NCBI GenBank assembly: GCA_030448025.1
Contig: JAUJNQ010000005.1
Coordinates: 224,841-262,127 of the forward strand
Source: Acidimicrobiales bacterium
Lineage (GTDB): Bacteria; Actinomycetota; Acidimicrobiia; Acidimicrobiales; GCA-2861595
DNA length: 37,287 nt
Direction: 5' to 3'
Shown: in pieces, positions 8,067 to 15,800 of the stretch
Layout: each line of letters starts with the position of its first letter
How positions within the stretch are numbered: the first letter of the stretch is position 1
Translations under genes and position numbers: made by a program
The notes under the pieces: model-generated
The model's input: the letters and a program-made list of their open reading frames with translations, nothing else
Told to the model about the DNA's origin: nothing
Database searches by the model: none

Positions 8067-8974
8067 AGCTCCTGCTGGTGGTCAACCCGATGGCCTCGTC
8101 GGTGACGGCTCGCCGGCGGGTCGCGGTGGAGGACGTACTGGCAGCCGACCACGAGCTCTCCGTGGTGGTGACCAAGCGCCGGAACCACGCCACCGAGCTG
8201 GCCCGCCGAGCGGCCGACGACGGAATGGACGTGGTCGCGGTGCTGGGCGGGGACGGGACGATGAACGAGGCGGCCAACGGCCTGGCCGGCTCCTCCACCG
8301 CTCTGGCCGCCTTGCCGGGTGGGTCCACCAGCGTCTTCGCCCGCACCGTGGGTTACACCAACGACCTCGTCGTCGCGGCCAAGGAGCTGTCGGCCGCGCT
8401 GAGGGGCGGGTCGCGGCGGCGGGTGGAGATGGGCACGGCCAACGGGCGGCGCTACCTGTTCAACCTCGGCGTGGGCTTCGACGCCGAGGTGGTGGGGCAC
8501 GTGGAGGGGGGCTCACTCAAGAGGACGTTCGGCCAGGCGGCCTTCGTCTACTCCTCAGTGGTCACGTGGCTGACCCAGGAGGATCGGACCAAACCCCACC
8601 TCTGGGTGAAGATCGCCGGTGACGACACCCCCTACGGGGGTTCGTTCATCCTGTGCCTCAACACCAATCCGTACACCTACCTCGGACGGAGGCCGCTCAA
8701 CGTGGCCCCGGGCACCGGCTTCGGCACCGGCCTCTCCGTGGCCGTGCTCCGCGACGTCAAGCTGGCGACGCTCAGAAGGGCCATGAGCTGCGTGCTCGGC
8801 GACGGCCACGACCTGGGCCGCCAGCCGGGCGTCACCGTGCGCACCGACGTGGAGGCGGTCACCGTGACGGGGAACGAGCCCTTTCCCTACCAGGTCGACG
8901 GCGAGTACCTGGGACGGGTCGGCACCCTCGAGGTCGGCTACGAGCCGGATTGCCTCGAGATCGTGATGCCCTGA
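8063..8974 (+). CDS. diacylglycerol/lipid kinase family protein
   Basis: This 303-residue protein belongs to the DAGK_cat (DgkB/YegS/sphingosine kinase) family, which phosphorylates lipid hydroxyl groups with ATP at the membrane face. The nucleotide-binding signature GGDGTMNE is at 62-69, followed by ALPGGSTSVFARTVG, the counterpart of the family's LPxGTxNxxAR. The C-terminal half ends with FPYQVDGEYLG, equivalent to the usual DGE motif. The actual lipid cannot be predicted; diacylglycerol or a phosphatidylinositol precursor are possibilities. It is the third gene of a tightly overlapping operon with an anti-sigma-like protein and a SigF-type factor, so its level is tied to that regulatory unit. 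Confidence 0.87.
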   Translation: MKLLLVVNPMASSVTARRRVAVEDVLAADHELSVVVTKRRNHATELARRAADDGMDVVAVLGGDGTMNEAANGLAGSSTALAALPGGSTSVFARTVGYTNDLVVAAKELSAALRGGSRRRVEMGTANGRRYLFNLGVGFDAEVVGHVEGGSLKRTFGQAAFVYSSVVTWLTQEDRTKPHLWVKIAGDDTPYGGSFILCLNTNPYTYLGRRPLNVAPGTGFGTGLSVAVLRDVKLATLRRAMSCVLGDGHDLGRQPGVTVRTDVEAVTVTGNEPFPYQVDGEYLGRVGTLEVGYEPDCLEIVMP

Positions 8975-9006
8975 ACCGGACCGAGGGTTCCTTGCCGGAC
9001 CCTACG

Positions 9007-9084
9007 GGCCTTGGTAACATGGCATTCAGGTCGAGTCATATAGGCCTATGTGAACGAAATCACAACCACACGATCACCAAGGCC
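9007..9084 (+). promoter_or_regulatory. structured leader upstream of whiB
   Basis: In the 142-base gap before whiB, GGCCTTGGT (9007-9015) and ACCAAGGCC (9076-9084) are a perfect 9-bp inverted repeat. Centred between them is a second dyad, 9036-9053, with ATAGGCCTAT at its core and nine-base arms carrying one mismatch. The inner dyad could be an operator, or the whole could fold as an RNA hairpin within a long leader. The region is clearly less GC-rich than its surroundings. No known riboswitch consensus is recognisable. Confidence 0.45.
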
Positions 9085-9116
9085 TTGACCGACACTCACG
9101 AAGAAGAGGGGTGAAA

Positions 9117-9407
9117 GTGGCGCTCACCTGGAACAGGCCGATCGACTGGGACAGCGAAGACTGGCGCGGCGTAGCGGCATGCCGTCACGTCGATCCCGAC
9201 CTCTTCTTTCCGGTAGGCAACACCGGTCCGGCCGTCGAGCAGATCGAGTCGGCCAAGGCCGTGTGCCGCCAGTGCGAAGCCCAGCCCGCCTGCCTGGAGT
9301 TCGCCCTCGCCACCAACCAGGAAGCCGGTGTGTGGGGAGGCAGCTCCGAGGAGGAGCGCCGCAAGCTCCGCAAGGCCTGGCTGTCCCGACGGCGCCAAGC
9401 CTGCTGA
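9117..9407 (+). CDS. whiB1: WhiB-family iron-sulfur regulator, WhiB1 type
   Basis: WhiB proteins carry a [4Fe-4S] cluster and act with sigma factors to control transcription in actinobacteria. With GTG 9117 as start (AGAGGGG lies five bases before it; GTG 9111 is the alternative) the protein has 96 residues. The four cluster cysteines are Cys22, Cys50, Cys53 and Cys59, the last three in CRQCEAQPAC. The turn GVWGG at 71-75 and the basic tail RRKLRKAWLSRRR are the standard C-terminal parts. The stretch LFFPVGNTGPAVEQIESAK closely resembles WhiB1, an essential nitric-oxide-responsive member in mycobacteria; assignment to that subgroup is by remembered similarity. It stands alone behind a structured leader and converges with the kinase gene. 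Confidence 0.9.
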   Translation: MALTWNRPIDWDSEDWRGVAACRHVDPDLFFPVGNTGPAVEQIESAKAVCRQCEAQPACLEFALATNQEAGVWGGSSEEERRKLRKAWLSRRRQAC

Positions 9408-9426
9408 GCGAAGAGGCCCGGGCGTA

Positions 9427-10887
9427 CTAGCGCAGTAGCGGCACCCGCAGCTCCACCCGGGTACCCGCATCGTGGTGCATCTCGATGCTGCCACCGAGCT
9501 GGCCCATCACCAGGTCGCGGACGATGGACAGCCCGAGTCCCTCGCTGGTCTCGATGCTGAAGCCCGGCGGCAACCCGCGGCCGTTGTCGTGGACCTTGAC
9601 GGCCACCACGATCCCGTCGTTGCGCAGCACGATGCGCACCCGGCGCTCCCGGTCGCCGCCGATGGCTTCGGGGAAGGCGTGCTCTACGGCGTTCTGGAGC
9701 AGCTCGGTGATCACCACCGCCAGCGGCGTGGCCAGCTCGGCCGGCACCTCGCCGGCGTCGCCCTCCACCGAGAACTTCACCGGCCGGTCCGGCGACAGCA
9801 CCCCTTCCTTGGCCAGGCGGACGAGGGGTTCGACGATGTCGTTGAACGCCGCCTGCTCGGTCGGGTCACGGGAGAGGATCTCGTGCACCAGGGCGATGGA
9901 GCGGATGCGCCGCTCCGCCTCCCAGAGCGCCACCCTCCCCTCGCCCGGCGGGAGCCTTCGGCCCTGGAGCCGCAGCAGTGACGAGATGGTCTGCAGGTTG
10001 TTCTTCACCCGGTGGTGGACCTCCCGGATGGTGGCGTCCTTGGAGAGGAGCAGGCGGTCCCGGCGGCGCAAGTCGGTGATGTCCCGGGACAACACGAGCG
10101 CGCCGGTCACCTGGCCGGCCTCGAGCAGGGGTATGCATCGCAGCAGGACGATCACCGCCGGATGGCGCTCGATCTCCTCGGTGACCGGGACTCCCTCGTG
10201 GAAGCTCTTCTGGATCGCCGTCTCCTCCACCCCGATCTCGTCCAGGCGTGCGCCGTAGAGGCTGGTGTAGATGCCCATCCGGTGAAGGGCGTTGACGGCG
10301 TTGGGCGAGGCGTACTCCACGCGGCCGGTTGCGTCGAGGATCACCACGCCGTCACCCACGCGCGGTGACTCCGCAGTGGGAGCGTCCTCGGTGGCGAAGG
10401 GGAACTCACCACCGGAGATCATGCGGGCCAGACGGTCGAAGACCTCGACGTAGATCCGCTCCAGCTGGCCGTGGCGGCGCCCGCCGACGGCCAGGGGCGC
10501 CTCCCGGGTGAGCACCGCCACCAGCTCGTTCTTCCACCGCACGGGAATGCACTGCACCCTTCGCTGCTCGCCCGGACCGGCGATGCTGATCTCACCCTCC
10601 ACGATCTGGCCGAGGCGCCAGGCACGGGCCACGAGCGGGAGCTGCTCTTGGTCGATGACCCTGCCCACCAGGTCCTCGTTGTGGATCGTCTGGATCGTGG
10701 TCGGGCGCATCTGTCCGTAGACCACGAAGCGGTCGGCGCCATCGCGGGGCCTGGCGCCCGGAGCGGGAACGAGGATCAGCAGGTCGGCGAAGCAGAGGTC
10801 GGCCAGGATGTTCCAGGATGCCGTCAGCCGCTGCAGATGGGCCGGGCCGTCGTCGGGACCGTGGGCGGGCTCCTGGACCAGGCTCAC
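9427..10887 (-). CDS. pdtaS: PdtaS-like sensor histidine kinase
   Basis: This 486-residue soluble histidine kinase begins with the GAF-like N-terminal domain typical of PdtaS (SWNILADLCFADLLILV near residue 25). A PAS domain follows at about 185-275. The HisKA_2 phosphoacceptor motif EVHHRVKNNLQTISSLLRLQ has its histidines at about 291-292. The HATPase_c domain contains the N-box ELLQNAVEHAF, the G1 box DNGRGLPPGF and the G2 box GLGLSIV, all intact. In mycobacteria PdtaS phosphorylates the ANTAR RNA-binding regulator PdtaR; no response regulator is in this window. The GTG start at 10887 overlaps the stop of the phosphatase gene (GTGA), which excludes the longer upstream extension of the frame. 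Confidence 0.9.
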   Translation of the reverse strand: MSLVQEPAHGPDDGPAHLQRLTASWNILADLCFADLLILVPAPGARPRDGADRFVVYGQMRPTTIQTIHNEDLVGRVIDQEQLPLVARAWRLGQIVEGEISIAGPGEQRRVQCIPVRWKNELVAVLTREAPLAVGGRRHGQLERIYVEVFDRLARMISGGEFPFATEDAPTAESPRVGDGVVILDATGRVEYASPNAVNALHRMGIYTSLYGARLDEIGVEETAIQKSFHEGVPVTEEIERHPAVIVLLRCIPLLEAGQVTGALVLSRDITDLRRRDRLLLSKDATIREVHHRVKNNLQTISSLLRLQGRRLPPGEGRVALWEAERRIRSIALVHEILSRDPTEQAAFNDIVEPLVRLAKEGVLSPDRPVKFSVEGDAGEVPAELATPLAVVITELLQNAVEHAFPEAIGGDRERRVRIVLRNDGIVVAVKVHDNGRGLPPGFSIETSEGLGLSIVRDLVMGQLGGSIEMHHDAGTRVELRVPLLR

Positions 10888-11762
10888 CGAAGCGCCACCG
10901 GAACGGGCCGGCGGGCCCGGTAGGCGGTGAGGAAGCCATAGCCGGCCGCAGCCAGGAGGGGCCGCAGCTCTTCCACGCCCGCTCCCACCTCGGCCAGGTC
11001 GTGGGCGTCGGAGGCGGTGGTCACGGGCACGCCGGCGGCACCGAGGCGGGCCAGCAGGGCAGGGGCCGGGTAGGCCTCGCCAACGGGCTTGCGCCACCCG
11101 GCGGAGGACACCTCGGCGGCCAGCCCGTTGCCGGCGATGGCCTCGGCGATGCGGTCGTGGTATTCGTGGGGCGCGGCAGGCGTGCGGCCGGTGACCTTGG
11201 CCAGGTCCGGATGGGCCAGGACGTCGCAGACCCCCGAGGCAGCCAGCTCCTCCAAGGCCATGGCGTAGCGGTCCCACACGTCCTCCACGCTGCGAGCATC
11301 CCACTCCGCGCTCACGACCGGGTCCTCGTAGTTGTCGAAGCCCCATGCCCCGAGCCAGTGCACGGAGCCCAGGAGCACGTCGAAGGGATACCCGTCGAGT
11401 AGAGCGGCGACCTTGTCCATGCGCCCGGCGTAGTGGTCGACCTCGAGGCCCAGCACCACGTTCAACCCGGCGTGCTTGGCCGCCAGCACCGTGTCCACAT
11501 AGGCGTCGAGGTCGGCCCGAGCGTGATCGGCCCAGTAGGTGCCCATGTTGGCGCGGAGGGTGGGATCGCGGTCGTCGTCCCAGAACCCCCCCAGAACGGC
11601 GTCGGCCTGGGCGAAGCGGAACAGGTGCTCGGTGACGGCGATCTCGCTCACCCCGACCGCTGCCGCCCGTTCGCAGTAGGCGGCAATGTGGTCGACGGTG
11701 ACCTTGGAGTCGGCTTGGCCATGAGGCCACAGGTGCAGGTGGTAGTCGAGCAGGAAGCCCAT
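10884..11762 (-). CDS. PHP-domain histidinol-phosphatase family protein
   Basis: The 292-residue product is a PHP-fold metal-dependent phosphoesterase of the HisJ/HisK type, the family that removes phosphate from histidinol phosphate in histidine synthesis. Metal-binding motifs appear in the expected order: DYHLHLWPHG at the N-terminus, VTEHLFRF, GLEVDHY, GSVHWLG, DVLAHPDL and TASDAHDL. It is not beside any other histidine gene; it is coupled to the PdtaS-like kinase through a 4-base overlap, so a different small phosphate ester as substrate is possible. The ATG start follows AGGCTCCTACC, a weak ribosome site. The 65-base gap to the divergent vapB holds no clear site. Confidence 0.88.
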   Translation of the reverse strand: MGFLLDYHLHLWPHGQADSKVTVDHIAAYCERAAAVGVSEIAVTEHLFRFAQADAVLGGFWDDDRDPTLRANMGTYWADHARADLDAYVDTVLAAKHAGLNVVLGLEVDHYAGRMDKVAALLDGYPFDVLLGSVHWLGAWGFDNYEDPVVSAEWDARSVEDVWDRYAMALEELAASGVCDVLAHPDLAKVTGRTPAAPHEYHDRIAEAIAGNGLAAEVSSAGWRKPVGEAYPAPALLARLGAAGVPVTTASDAHDLAEVGAGVEELRPLLAAAGYGFLTAYRARRPVPVALR

Positions 11763-11827
11763 GGTAGGAGCCTTCCGACGACCGGCTCCCGCTGAGGCAT
11801 CAACCGCTGAGGCTTATGTTGTGATGC

Positions 11828-12079
11828 GTGCGAACGACCCTGAGTCTGGACGAGGACGTGGCGGCACGGCTCGAGCAGCTTCGACGAGTCCAAGGCCGAC
11901 CGTTCAAGGACATCGTCAACGAAGCGCTGCGCGCCGGCCTCGAGGTCATGGGCGGGCGTCGAGAGGAAGGACGAAGCGGTTACCGCACGCCGTCTGTCTC
12001 CTTGGGTGGGTCCCTGATCGGTGCCCTTGACAACATCGGCGAGGTCCTGTCGATCGCGGAGAGCGACGATCGCCGGTGA
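11828..12079 (+). CDS. vapB: VapB-like ribbon-helix-helix antitoxin
   Basis: The 83-residue product starts at GTG with MRTTLSLDEDVAARLEQLRR, the beta-strand and helix of a ribbon-helix-helix DNA-binding domain, followed by PFKDIVNEALRAGL. This type binds its own promoter as a dimer and neutralises the partner PIN toxin with its C-terminal tail (about residues 60-83). It overlaps the toxin frame by GTGA at 12076-12079. Since the toxin is broken, the antitoxin may be an orphan. Confidence 0.82.
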   Translation: MRTTLSLDEDVAARLEQLRRVQGRPFKDIVNEALRAGLEVMGGRREEGRSGYRTPSVSLGGSLIGALDNIGEVLSIAESDDRR

Positions 12080-12506
12080 TCGTCGTCGACGCCAACCTTC
12101 TCGTCGATGCCAACGTCGCCGGTTTCGATCACACGATCAGGCCCGTGCATGGCTGGACGGGCAATTGGCGGGGACGGCCCGAGTGGGACTGCCGTGGGCA
12201 AGCCTGGTGGCATACCTCCGACTGGTCACCAATCCCAGAGTCTTTTGGACTCCTCGATCCACGGTCGACGCCATGGCCCAGGTGCAGGGTTGGCTGGAGC
12301 GGCCCACGGCCTGGGTGCCAGAACCCACTGACCGCCACGACGAGGTACTGAGCCGGCTGCTAGCCGTGGAGGGTGTTCGCGGTGATCTCGTGCCCGATGC
12401 CCATCTGGCGGCCATCGCAGTCGAACACGGACTCACGCTGATGGGCAGCGACAGTGACTTCGCCAGGTTCCCCGGTCTGCGGTGGGAGAACCCCGTGTCG
12501 TTCTGA
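12076..12506 (+). pseudogene. vapC: VapC PIN-domain toxin with frameshift
   Basis: VapC toxins are PIN-fold ribonucleases. The GTG start reads IVVDANLLVDANVAGF, matching the N-terminal PIN strand and first catalytic Asp, and then leaves homology. The rest of the toxin lies in another frame: HDQARAWLDGQLAGTARVG, LRLVTNPRVF, DLVPDAHLAAIAVEHG and DFARFPGLRWENP, up to the stop at 12504-12506. One missing base (or two extra) between about 12105 and 12140 accounts for the break. GTCGACGCCAACC is nearly repeated as GTCGATGCCAACG just before the break, so slippage may be the cause. Either the toxin is inactivated, or the sequence has a one-base error. Bases 12507-12689 after it show nothing recognisable. 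Confidence 0.8.
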
Positions 12507-12689
12507 GCAGTCCACGGTTGAGCGGTCCGCGGTTCGGTTGCCGCCGGATGTCCCGGCTCTGCCTTTGTCCTGGGGCGGCTCGGCGACAGGATCGGGCGGC
12601 GCGGCGCCCCGCTGGGCCGAGGCCATCGCCGCCGGCCACCGGAGTCCTCCTGTTGCTCTTACCGCTGGACACTCTCCGTCGTTTGGAGG

Positions 12690-13907
12690 TCAGGCGGCGC
12701 CCGGTGGCGCATTGGCACGGCGAGGGTGGCGGGGGTCATCGGGGGCCACGAAGGCCCGTTTGCCCGTGCCCTCCACCAGGGCCCATCCTTCGTGGGTCTT
12801 GAGGCCGTGGTGGTGGCCACAGAGACGGTCCAACAGATCGAACACGGTGACGTGGCTCTTGGCCCAGTCCAGGCGGTGGTCCATCTCGAGCCGGCCGAGG
12901 GCCGAGCAGCCCTCGGCGGCACAGGTGGGATGGAGCCACTCGAGGGCGCTCTGTTGGTGGGCGGTGGGACGCCTTCGCAGATGCGCCACCCCGACCACCT
13001 CTTTGCCCTTGGTGGCCACGGCCACCAGGAAGGGGTCGGTGGTTCGGATCATGTCGTCGATGGCGGAGACGGCCACCGGCCCGTAGCCCACCACCTCGCA
13101 GCACTCCCCCTCTGCCGGGTAGCCCCGCAGCAGGGCCTCCAGGTCCACCCGGACCATGATCTTGGCGTTGGTACTGGACCTCTTGGGCTTGGCAGGGCCC
13201 GGCGCGTCGGGCCTGGTCTCAGTGGCAGCCGTCTCAGTGGCAGCCGTCTCGGTGGCACCCGTCTCAGTGGCACTCGGCTCGGCGGGGCTCGCGTCATGAT
13301 TGCTCGCGTCTCTGGCCAGCTCGGCCAGGGCGTCGGCGGCGTAGGCCTCGAGGGGCTCGCGTCGCCCCTCGGCCCTGGCTTGGGCGAACAGGCGGTCCCT
13401 GATGGGAGCCAGGGCGGCCATGATCTCGGCCCCCACCTCGGGGTTGTCCCGCATGTGCAGGTTCCACGCTCCCTCTGAGTCGTTGTAGGTGCGCAGGTAG
13501 CGGCGGTCGTGGATGCGCCGGCGCCGAGCTTCGGGGTCGGGAAGCGCCGCCGCCCTGGTGCGGGCGCACTGGTCCTTGAGCTCCTGCAGTGAGGAGCGCC
13601 GTGCCTGGTCCAAGAGCTCGGCCTCGGCCGAGGGGTCGGCACCGGCGGCATCGGCGATGGCCGAGGCCTGCTGGGCCGACAACTCGCCCCGCCTGGCCGC
13701 CGCCGCGGTCTCGGGCAGTGCGCTCAGACGCCTCCCCGTCTCCAGGGCCTGGGCCGCCTGGCCCACGCTCGTGCCCGTGCGCCGGGCCAGCTCATGGGCA
13801 GCCGAGCGGTCCCCTCGCCGCCTCCACACGTCGGTACGCGCCACCCGCGCCGCGGCCAGAGCCTTCACCGTGGCCGCCATCTTCTCGATGGCCGACGCCT
13901 CCTCCAC
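12690..13907 (-). CDS. DUF222 and HNH endonuclease domain protein
   Basis: This 405-residue protein belongs to the actinobacterial DUF222-HNH family (the REP13E12 group of Mycobacterium tuberculosis). The helical DUF222 region covers about 1-200, including GTSVGQAAQALETGRRL and GELSAQQASAIADAAG. A linker contains tandem ATET units, then the C-terminal HNH nuclease has CAAEGCSALGRLEMDHRLDW and LCGHHHGLKTH. The HNH Asp-His and the zinc-binding Cys/His residues are present. Biological roles of the family are poorly known; several members are DNA-damage induced. The start is uncertain: GTG 13907 has no ribosome site, and the protein-like sequence continues upstream (RFDADLITVGDASRAV) without a start codon in frame, while ATGs at 13996 and 14031 are in other frames. 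An indel near the 5' end is possible. Confidence 0.82.
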   Translation of the reverse strand: MEEASAIEKMAATVKALAAARVARTDVWRRRGDRSAAHELARRTGTSVGQAAQALETGRRLSALPETAAAARRGELSAQQASAIADAAGADPSAEAELLDQARRSSLQELKDQCARTRAAALPDPEARRRRIHDRRYLRTYNDSEGAWNLHMRDNPEVGAEIMAALAPIRDRLFAQARAEGRREPLEAYAADALAELARDASNHDASPAEPSATETGATETAATETAATETRPDAPGPAKPKRSSTNAKIMVRVDLEALLRGYPAEGECCEVVGYGPVAVSAIDDMIRTTDPFLVAVATKGKEVVGVAHLRRRPTAHQQSALEWLHPTCAAEGCSALGRLEMDHRLDWAKSHVTVFDLLDRLCGHHHGLKTHEGWALVEGTGKRAFVAPDDPRHPRRANAPPGAA

Positions 13908-14011
13908 CGCACGAGAAGCGTCGCCAACAGTGATCAGGTCGGCGTCGAAGCGAGCGGCTCTGGCACATGAGCAAGACCTCGAACCGACGCGGACATCGAG
14001 GGGGAAGCGAT

Positions 14012-14027
14012 GCGAACTGATGTTCGA
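14012..14027 (-). promoter_or_regulatory. candidate LexA (SOS) box
   Basis: Read on the minus strand the site is TCGAACATCAGTTCGC; the actinobacterial LexA consensus is TCGAAC-N4-GTTCGA, so eleven of twelve defined positions match. It lies about 105 bases upstream of GTG 13907 of the DUF222/HNH gene and 16 bases from an out-of-frame ATG at 13996. Known members of that gene family carry LexA boxes in M. tuberculosis, which makes a functional site likely. Confidence 0.65.
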
Positions 14028-14054
14028 GCATAGCAGCGGGCTGTGACCAGTCCG

Positions 14055-14068
14055 ACGCTCAGGAGCGT
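14055..14068. promoter_or_regulatory. inverted repeat upstream of the MFS operon
   Basis: ACGCTC-AG-GAGCGT is a perfect 6-bp dyad with a 2-base spacer, 38 bases before the TTG start of the transporter. TAGATT at 14083-14088 could be its -10 element. An operator for the transporter operon is plausible but unproven. Confidence 0.3.
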
Positions 14069-14105
14069 GTGCCCCCGTCGGCTAGATTGACGCCACATAT
14101 ACGCC

Positions 14106-15800
14106 TTGTTTGCCAGGTTCGTAAGCGACGCGGACCCAGGGGACTCCCGCGGGGGGATCACGTTCCATCACCCCGCGGCCTTCTGGTTGGGCACGGTGGC
14201 GGTCACGGCTGGTGTGGTCTTGCACCTGCCCATGTACCTGGGTGCCCGGGACATGGGTTACCACCTCGCAGGGATGGCGGTTGACGGCCCCATGAAGGCC
14301 GGCATGGCGTTCATCCTCATCGGCCTGGCCGCCACGTCTTACGGTCTTTTCCCCCCGTTGTCGCGCTCTCGACGACCGGCCTCCATGTTGCGGGTGCGGG
14401 CCCTCGACGACGCCAAGCTCTCTCCTGCTCACATCGCCTTGTTGCTGGTGATGGCGGCGGCGGTGACCATCGACGTCATGAAGCCGGTCACCCTCAGCTT
14501 CGTGGTTCCCGGCATGGGCAAGGAGTACGGGCTCAAGTCGGCGCTCAACCCTGGCGGCAGCGTCCCCGTCGCCTTCCTCCCGCTTGCCGGCATCGCCGGC
14601 ACGGTGCTGGGCTCGTTCATCTGGGGCTGGCTGGGCGACCGGATCGGCCGGCGGGCGTCGATCCTGTTGGCCGGGGTGCTCTTCATCGCCACCTCCGTCT
14701 GCGGTTCAATGCCCGACTACAGGTGGAACTTCGCCATGTGCTTCATCATGGGCCTGGGCGTGGGTGGCATGCTGCCCATCACCTTCGCCCTGCTGGCCGA
14801 GGCCATCCCCGCCCGCCACCGGGGTTGGTTGATGGTGCTGATCGGCGGTGACGTGGCCGGCGCCTACATCATCACCAGCTGGCTCTCGGCCGAGCTCACG
14901 CCCACCTACGGCTGGCGGATCCTGTGGCTCCTGGGGCTGCCCACCGGGGTCCTCCTGCTGCTGCTCAACCGCTGGATCCCCGAGTCACCGCGTTTTCTGA
15001 TCCAGAACGGCCGCGACACCGAGGCCCGGGCGGTCATGGCGCGCTACAACGCCACCATCGTCGAAGAGGAGCACTCGGAGCTCGAGGTCGAAGAACAGGT
15101 ACGGGGCGGATGGGCTCAGCTCTTCGCCGGGCCCTTCCTCGGACTGTCGACGGTGATCGCACTGTTCGGCCTCGGCGTTGGCCTGGTCACGTTCGGCTTC
15201 CAGCTGTGGATACCTTCGAACCTGCAAAGGCTCGGGCTCGACGAGGTCAGCTCCGCCACCGTGCTGCGGGACTCGGCGCTGCTCGGCTTCCCGGCGACCT
15301 TCGTCATCGCCTGGCTCTATGGCTTTTGGAGCAGCAAGAAGACCATGATCCTCCTCGGCCTGGTGACGGCCGCCTCGCTCCTCGGCTTCGTGGTCCTCGG
15401 CGATCGCGTGGCCGACAACCGGACCCAGCTCGACCTCCTGCTGATCCTCCCCATCACCGGCATCAGCTCCATCCTGGCCGTCCTCGTGGCCTACGCGTCG
15501 GAGACCTTTCCCACCCGCATCCGCTCCCGCGGCACAGGCCTGGCCGCCGGGGCCAGCAAGATCGGCGGGGTGGCCGTCATCGCCTTGGTGGTGGCGGGCG
15601 CCACGCCGCCTTCCATCGCCAGAACGGCGTTGATCGGTGCCATTCCCCTGGTCCTCGGAGCCGTCGCCATGGCCATGGTCGGAGTCGAGACCCGTCGGCG
15701 CCCGCTCGAAGCCATCACCGCTGAGGAGTTGAGCCTCAGCCGGGCCCCCGCCGGCGGGTGGGTGGCGGCGGGCAGGTCAAGCGACGATGCTGGCGGCTGA
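14106..15800 (+). CDS. MFS transporter, sugar-porter-like
   Basis: This 564-residue major facilitator protein begins with an extra N-terminal unit of two helices (about 25-75) and a short loop before the twelve-helix core. Core markers are GDRIGRRASILLAG after helix 2 (MFS signature A), the pair RHRGW between helices 4 and 5, and PESPRFLI at the end of helix 6, which resembles the PESPRWL of sugar porters. SETFPTRIRSRGTG later matches the second-half signature found in organic acid and aromatic acid carriers. The substrate is not predictable. TTG 14106 is the only start in the frame after an in-frame TGA at 14088. The stop is immediately followed by the ATG of the DM13 gene, so transport and the two redox-like proteins form one operon. 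Confidence 0.87.
   Translation: MFARFVSDADPGDSRGGITFHHPAAFWLGTVAVTAGVVLHLPMYLGARDMGYHLAGMAVDGPMKAGMAFILIGLAATSYGLFPPLSRSRRPASMLRVRALDDAKLSPAHIALLLVMAAAVTIDVMKPVTLSFVVPGMGKEYGLKSALNPGGSVPVAFLPLAGIAGTVLGSFIWGWLGDRIGRRASILLAGVLFIATSVCGSMPDYRWNFAMCFIMGLGVGGMLPITFALLAEAIPARHRGWLMVLIGGDVAGAYIITSWLSAELTPTYGWRILWLLGLPTGVLLLLLNRWIPESPRFLIQNGRDTEARAVMARYNATIVEEEHSELEVEEQVRGGWAQLFAGPFLGLSTVIALFGLGVGLVTFGFQLWIPSNLQRLGLDEVSSATVLRDSALLGFPATFVIAWLYGFWSSKKTMILLGLVTAASLLGFVVLGDRVADNRTQLDLLLILPITGISSILAVLVAYASETFPTRIRSRGTGLAAGASKIGGVAVIALVVAGATPPSIARTALIGAIPLVLGAVAMAMVGVETRRRPLEAITAEELSLSRAPAGGWVAAGRSSDDAGG

Noticed and set aside
10888-11730. Upstream extension of the PdtaS-like frame
   Set aside because: It covers the PHP phosphatase gene in another frame and has no sense; the GTGA overlap at 10884-10887 fixes the start.
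13195-13290. Short direct repeats in the DUF222 gene as a CRISPR-like array
   Set aside because: They are in-frame ATET codon repeats in a protein linker, without spacers.
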